In this document: positions 60,582 to 64,000 of the stretch, one piece after another
Layout: each line of letters starts with the position of its first letter
Position numbering within the stretch: position 1 is the stretch's first letter
NCBI GenBank assembly: GCA_035135055.1
Contig: JAVFHQ010000055.1
Location: 124,001 to 188,000 of the forward strand
Direction: 5' to 3'
From: Oleoguttula mirabilis
Taxonomy: Eukaryota > Ascomycota > Dothideomycetes > Mycosphaerellales > Teratosphaeriaceae
DNA: 64,000 nt
Made by a program: the position numbers and the translations under genes
Notes under the pieces: model-generated
Told to the model about the DNA's origin: nothing
The model's database searches: none
What the model saw: only the letters and a program-made list of their open reading frames with translations

Positions 60582-61725
60582 CCAAGACACACAGTAGGCT
60601 GCAGTTGCTCGTGCACGTCAGCCTGCAGGCTGCAAAACTATTACAGGTTTCAAGTTACCTGTTCAGCGGCACCCGCGTGTACCCGTCATGTTATCCGTAG
60701 CGGTGTCCTTCCTTCACAAGAGCCTTTACATACCATTGGACAATGTAGTGGAACTTCGACCAGGCCCGGTCTTCTCTGTTCCTCAGTACACCACAAACTC
60801 CTCACAGTCTCCCGGCGTGAGGAGAGTTTTCGGGAACCTCTGTAGGTGCTGGGAAAACGCTTTGCCTGCACTTGTTTCGCTTCTCCAATTTCTTGCGCAA
60901 ACTCGGCCAGCTTGACCACTGTGGTCCCAAGAGGCAGAAAAGACCCCCACTTCAGCGGCGAAAGCAAGCGCCCAGATACCGTAGGTCTAAGGCAGATAAT
61001 GTCTTCGGGTGTTCCGCTAATTCCCATGAGTAGGTCTCCTTGGAAGTGCATCTTTGACAGATTTAGGCAGACTCTCGGTATCTTCATCGCCGAACCTGGT
61101 ATACTTCGCAAGACCTCACGTGGCTTTTGGGGTGGTGAGGTTTGTCTTCGGCCTGACTCGCTAAACGCTATAACTAGCTCGCCGTGGTTGCCCAGGGCCT
61201 GTAAGTACGATTTGGGTCTTTGCCACTATCGTTCGTCGGCTCTCGATAGACACAATCGAGCCCAAACTACAACCCAAGAAACGTAGTAGCTAGATGACTC
61301 GGTCTCACGAATGCTGTCTAATCAATCGTCCAAGAAGGCAGTTAACCGTCTATTTTAGACAGTATGCCAGGCAAATGTAGGTGCCAAATACGAAACGTAT
61401 GCTCCCATTTAATCACATACTTTGTCGCATCTTGAAACACCTCCATGATCAACCTGCTGTAGTCAATCGGGATACCAAGAGCCGGGAGTTTGCTTGGTCC
61501 TTCAGCATCGGGCACCGTCTGACGGCACCGAGGTTGGGAAATGTGTCAAGCACAGCAACCCGTACACATAGTCACGACTATCCGAACCTTCGACGTATCT
61601 GGCCTGTCGTATGACCGCCTCGAATTGCCTCGACGGCTTGTGGCCAGCGAAAGATACCAGCCCATTATCAGATGGGTTGTCGCTGTCGTGCCCTGCATGT
61701 GTCTAAGATTGAGCAATCGCGAGCT
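60582..61725. other. gene-free stretch with one doubtful ORF
   Basis: About 1.1 kb. A minus-strand frame at 60686-61111 (MHFQGDLLMGISGTPEDIICLRPTVSGRLLSPLKWGSFLPLGTTVVKLAEFAQEIGEAKQ...) has protein-like composition. It has no family that I recognise and no clear exon partner. It may be a fragment of a lost gene. Confidence 0.35.
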
Positions 61726-63767
61726 TTAGCGTTTGCGTGACGTCCGGCCTCTCAACCTCTGGATCGCTTCTGTCGCTTCTCGGATTATATCGTTCGCATT
61801 GTTGTCGTATTGGCGACTCGGCCGGCATAATCCTCGAACGGCTTGCGCGGCCTTACGGTACGTCGGGAGATCTAGCTCGTGCTGACTACAGTATAGAATA
61901 GTGCATTTGGCAAGGTAAACCTCTTGCTGTATCCTGTTACGCAAGAGTCAACAGTGGTCGCGTATCGTCAAACGTGGTCCTCTACGCACCACAGAGGGCG
62001 AGCCCATGGCCTACAACAGAGCTCTCGCAGTCCTGCAACCTGGTCATCCTCGAAGAATGTCTCCACAGAAAGTGTTTCGCTAGCTTCATCGAGAGGGTCC
62101 CATGCGGAATGCGGTTCGCTACCTTGCGAATCAGGGGGGTTGAGGCCTCCGAACGAAGCCTCGGAACCCCCAGAGCTAACCCCTCGGGGACTTGGCGAGT
62201 GATCGAAGCTCCAAGCGCCCTCCGAACCTGGTGATAAGGACCGGTGCTCACCGCCATGCGTCTCGATGTATCGACGAAGTGCTGTCAGTGCTCGTGCTGT
62301 ATTCGGTACCTCCGCCCTAAGCCAAACAAGCATTCGCTCCGCCTTGCGATATATGCTGGACATGTTACGGATCTGCGTGCTCCTTTCTTCGTTGTCATCC
62401 TGATTGATGCAAAGCGCATCGACCCAAACATAGCGAGACTGATCAGGATACCGAAAGCGCTGCAGTGCTCCCGTCAATGAAGTTGCCAAGTGACACGGGA
62501 GATCGTTGATGTGGGCAGGCTCAGTGGTCATCGGCGCGCCCCATGCGTAGGATATAGCTTCGTAACTGATGGGCTCATGGTCCATATCTATCACCAAGCC
62601 ATCGCCGTGAGCCAGGCCTGCAATCAGCAGGTCCGCGCGAAGGGGGTCATTTTCGGCTCCAGGGTGAAGCCGGAGGATGCGGGTCTGCCAAGTCCTTATG
62701 GGGGTGTAGAGCTCAGCAGCCGAGGTTCGTCCAAGAGCATATTCCATGAATATATTGCTGCCCAACAGGAGATTTGGAGATCGAGCGAACTGGAAGATGA
62801 GCCGGGACATATGGGCGAAGACCAGAGTCACGAAAGCAAGGACGATGTCGGTAAAGCCTGTATGAATCGTCTGTAAAACCAGGACCAACTTGCGGTGAAT
62901 CTTTTCATTCAAGACGTGACGAACTTCGCCTACCCCGACAACAATCATTCCCGTTGCGTTGTGTCCACGGCTGGGTGTCGGAGTATGCGATGGAAAGCCG
63001 AGCAGAGAAGGGTTCGCTTTGTTGTCGCCCAAACGAACCGTCTGAACCAGAAGCGACTCCAATCTTTCGAACCGATCCTCCATTCGTGCAGTCAGACTGA
63101 TAACAGAGCTTTGTCCAGAGTTGACTGCGTCAAGGATCTCACTCGCTTGTGTGGTCCGCTGTAGCGACGTTTGCTCCGTCAGCTTCGTCAGAGATGCCAT
63201 TTGGTCTCGGCTTGCAACTTCGTTGAGCATGACTGCTTTCAAGTCTTCCACCTTGGGCAGGAGGTCCTGGGCTAATGAGAGGGTGATTTGCACGGAACGC
63301 TCCATGCTACATCCACGCTCCAATTCTTCAAGCTGTAACAGCAGCCCGATGCTTGCGAGCTGCGGCGTGATGCTCGCTCTCAACTTGGGAAGCTCCTTCT
63401 CCATGTTGATTGCCCAGGTGATCTTCTTCTTGATACCGGAGACGGTCCATGGCTGCGGCGGAATGCCATGGGAGGGCGGGCAGAGATATTGCTCGTATCG
63501 TCGGATCTTTTCCAGAAAGTGTGCCAAGGGCAAGTGGCACGTATGTGCGCAAAAGAGAATCTTTTGCACCGTTACAGCGTTACTGCTTGTCGGTGTCAGA
63601 CCCTGGACCTGCGTCAAGATACGTCCCAGTGTCTCCAGCTCGGCCGCAGCTTGCTGGTATTGCTGCGAGGCGCCTGAAGTGTCGCGCAGCGCTTTAGCTG
63701 CCTTGCATATCAGCTCTACAGCCGCAATAAAGTCTCCAGCGGAAAACCCAAAGGCTGGAGTGACCAT
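61726..63767 (-). CDS. HET-domain protein with N-terminal helical domain
   Basis: This is a 661-residue protein from two exons (63767-61990, 61933-61726) around a 56-nt intron (gtgcgt, gttgact, taacag). Residues 1-250 (MVTPAFGFSAGDFIAAVELICKAAKALRDTSGASQQYQQAAAELETLGRIL...) form an alpha-helical segment like the N-terminal domains of fungal NLR/STAND proteins. A hydrophobic stretch (VLVLQTIHTGFTDIVLAFVTLVFAHMSRLIFQF) follows. The HET domain then reads YEAISYAWGAP, LTGALQRFRYPDQSRYVWVDALCINQDDNEERSTQIRNMSSIYRKAERMLVWL, and after the intron RPLWIQQEVYLAK. HET proteins trigger nonself-recognition cell death. The C-terminus ends soon after the HET domain, shorter than in many family members. Confidence 0.83.
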
Positions 63768-64000
63768 TTTCAGGAGCTAGGTAGCGAATTGCTAGTCGTA
63801 TGAAGTGTCGGGGAAGCACAGCTAAGGCGAGAAGCCTATGTGGACTGTGGCTCCATCGTCGTTGTGTTTGCTCGGAATCTCTAGCGCTTTCGGCAGAGTC
63901 CTGGCAGTAGAAACGTCTTGTGTCAAGGTACATCGTGGAGAGAAGAACAGGATAGCTAGACAGTCGATAGTGTGTGGTCTGCAGCGAGGTCAAGAGCGAA
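63768..64000. other. right edge, promoter of HET gene
   Basis: 233 bp upstream of the HET start. Nothing recognised. Confidence 0.4.

Overview
The window is nuclear DNA from a filamentous ascomycete (Pezizomycotina, probably Dothideomycetes). The evidence is many short GT-AG introns (47-105 nt, CTAAC/CTGAC branch sites), HET-domain genes, a Zn2Cys6 regulator, an MFS carrier, a GPI-anchored Ser/Thr-rich wall protein and conserved single-copy fungal genes. Exon structures below were built by hand by joining reading frames at splice signals. Starts were checked against real ATG codons.

Layout. 0.6-5 kb: housekeeping block (small basic protein, SKI8, mitochondrial ribosomal protein bL32m, CDC10-type septin). 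6.0-6.6 kb: two tRNA-Phe genes. 7.0-9.1 kb: HET-domain gene broken by a stop codon. 9.8-10.8 kb: CMD/AhpD-like gene. 11.3-24.7 kb: conserved low-complexity protein, MLH3, COQ2, POF1-like nucleotidylyltransferase and SKG6-like membrane protein, with two long gene-free gaps between convergent genes. 26.1 kb: tRNA-Pro. 26.7-27.6 kb: decayed F-box-like gene. 29.4-31.4 kb: NOP15 and SMN1 sharing a short divergent promoter. 31.8-32.2 kb: MITE-like element. 32.2-55.1 kb: accessory metabolic block (methyltransferase, tannase/feruloyl esterase, vanillyl-alcohol-oxidase-type flavoenzyme, IlvD/Edd dehydratase, EthD-like protein, remnant and intact BBE-type FAD oxidases, membrane protein, Zn2Cys6 factor, phenol-hydroxylase-type monooxygenase, MFS transporter). 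55.2-60.6 kb: GPI wall protein and a catalytically degenerate transmembrane pepsin-like protein. 61.7-63.8 kb: second HET gene, with an N-terminal helical region.

Most unusual signal. All three tRNA genes carry, besides the ordinary intron at 37/38, an extra GT...CTAAY...AG insertion at one fixed T-loop site, after A58. One tRNA-Phe gene has a further GT...CTAAC...AG insertion inside the D-arm, after G10. Removing the insertions from the two tRNA-Phe genes gives the same perfect 73-nt cloverleaf, and the second gene lacks the D-arm insertion exactly. The insertions look like spliceosomal introns inside Pol III tRNA genes and interrupt the A and B boxes. I know of no description of this in nuclear tRNA genes.

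The 33.9-55.1 kb block reads as a possible plant-phenolic catabolic neighbourhood: an esterase to release phenolic acids, flavoenzymes to oxidise and hydroxylate them, a dehydratase, a regulator and a transporter. That is inference from gene content.
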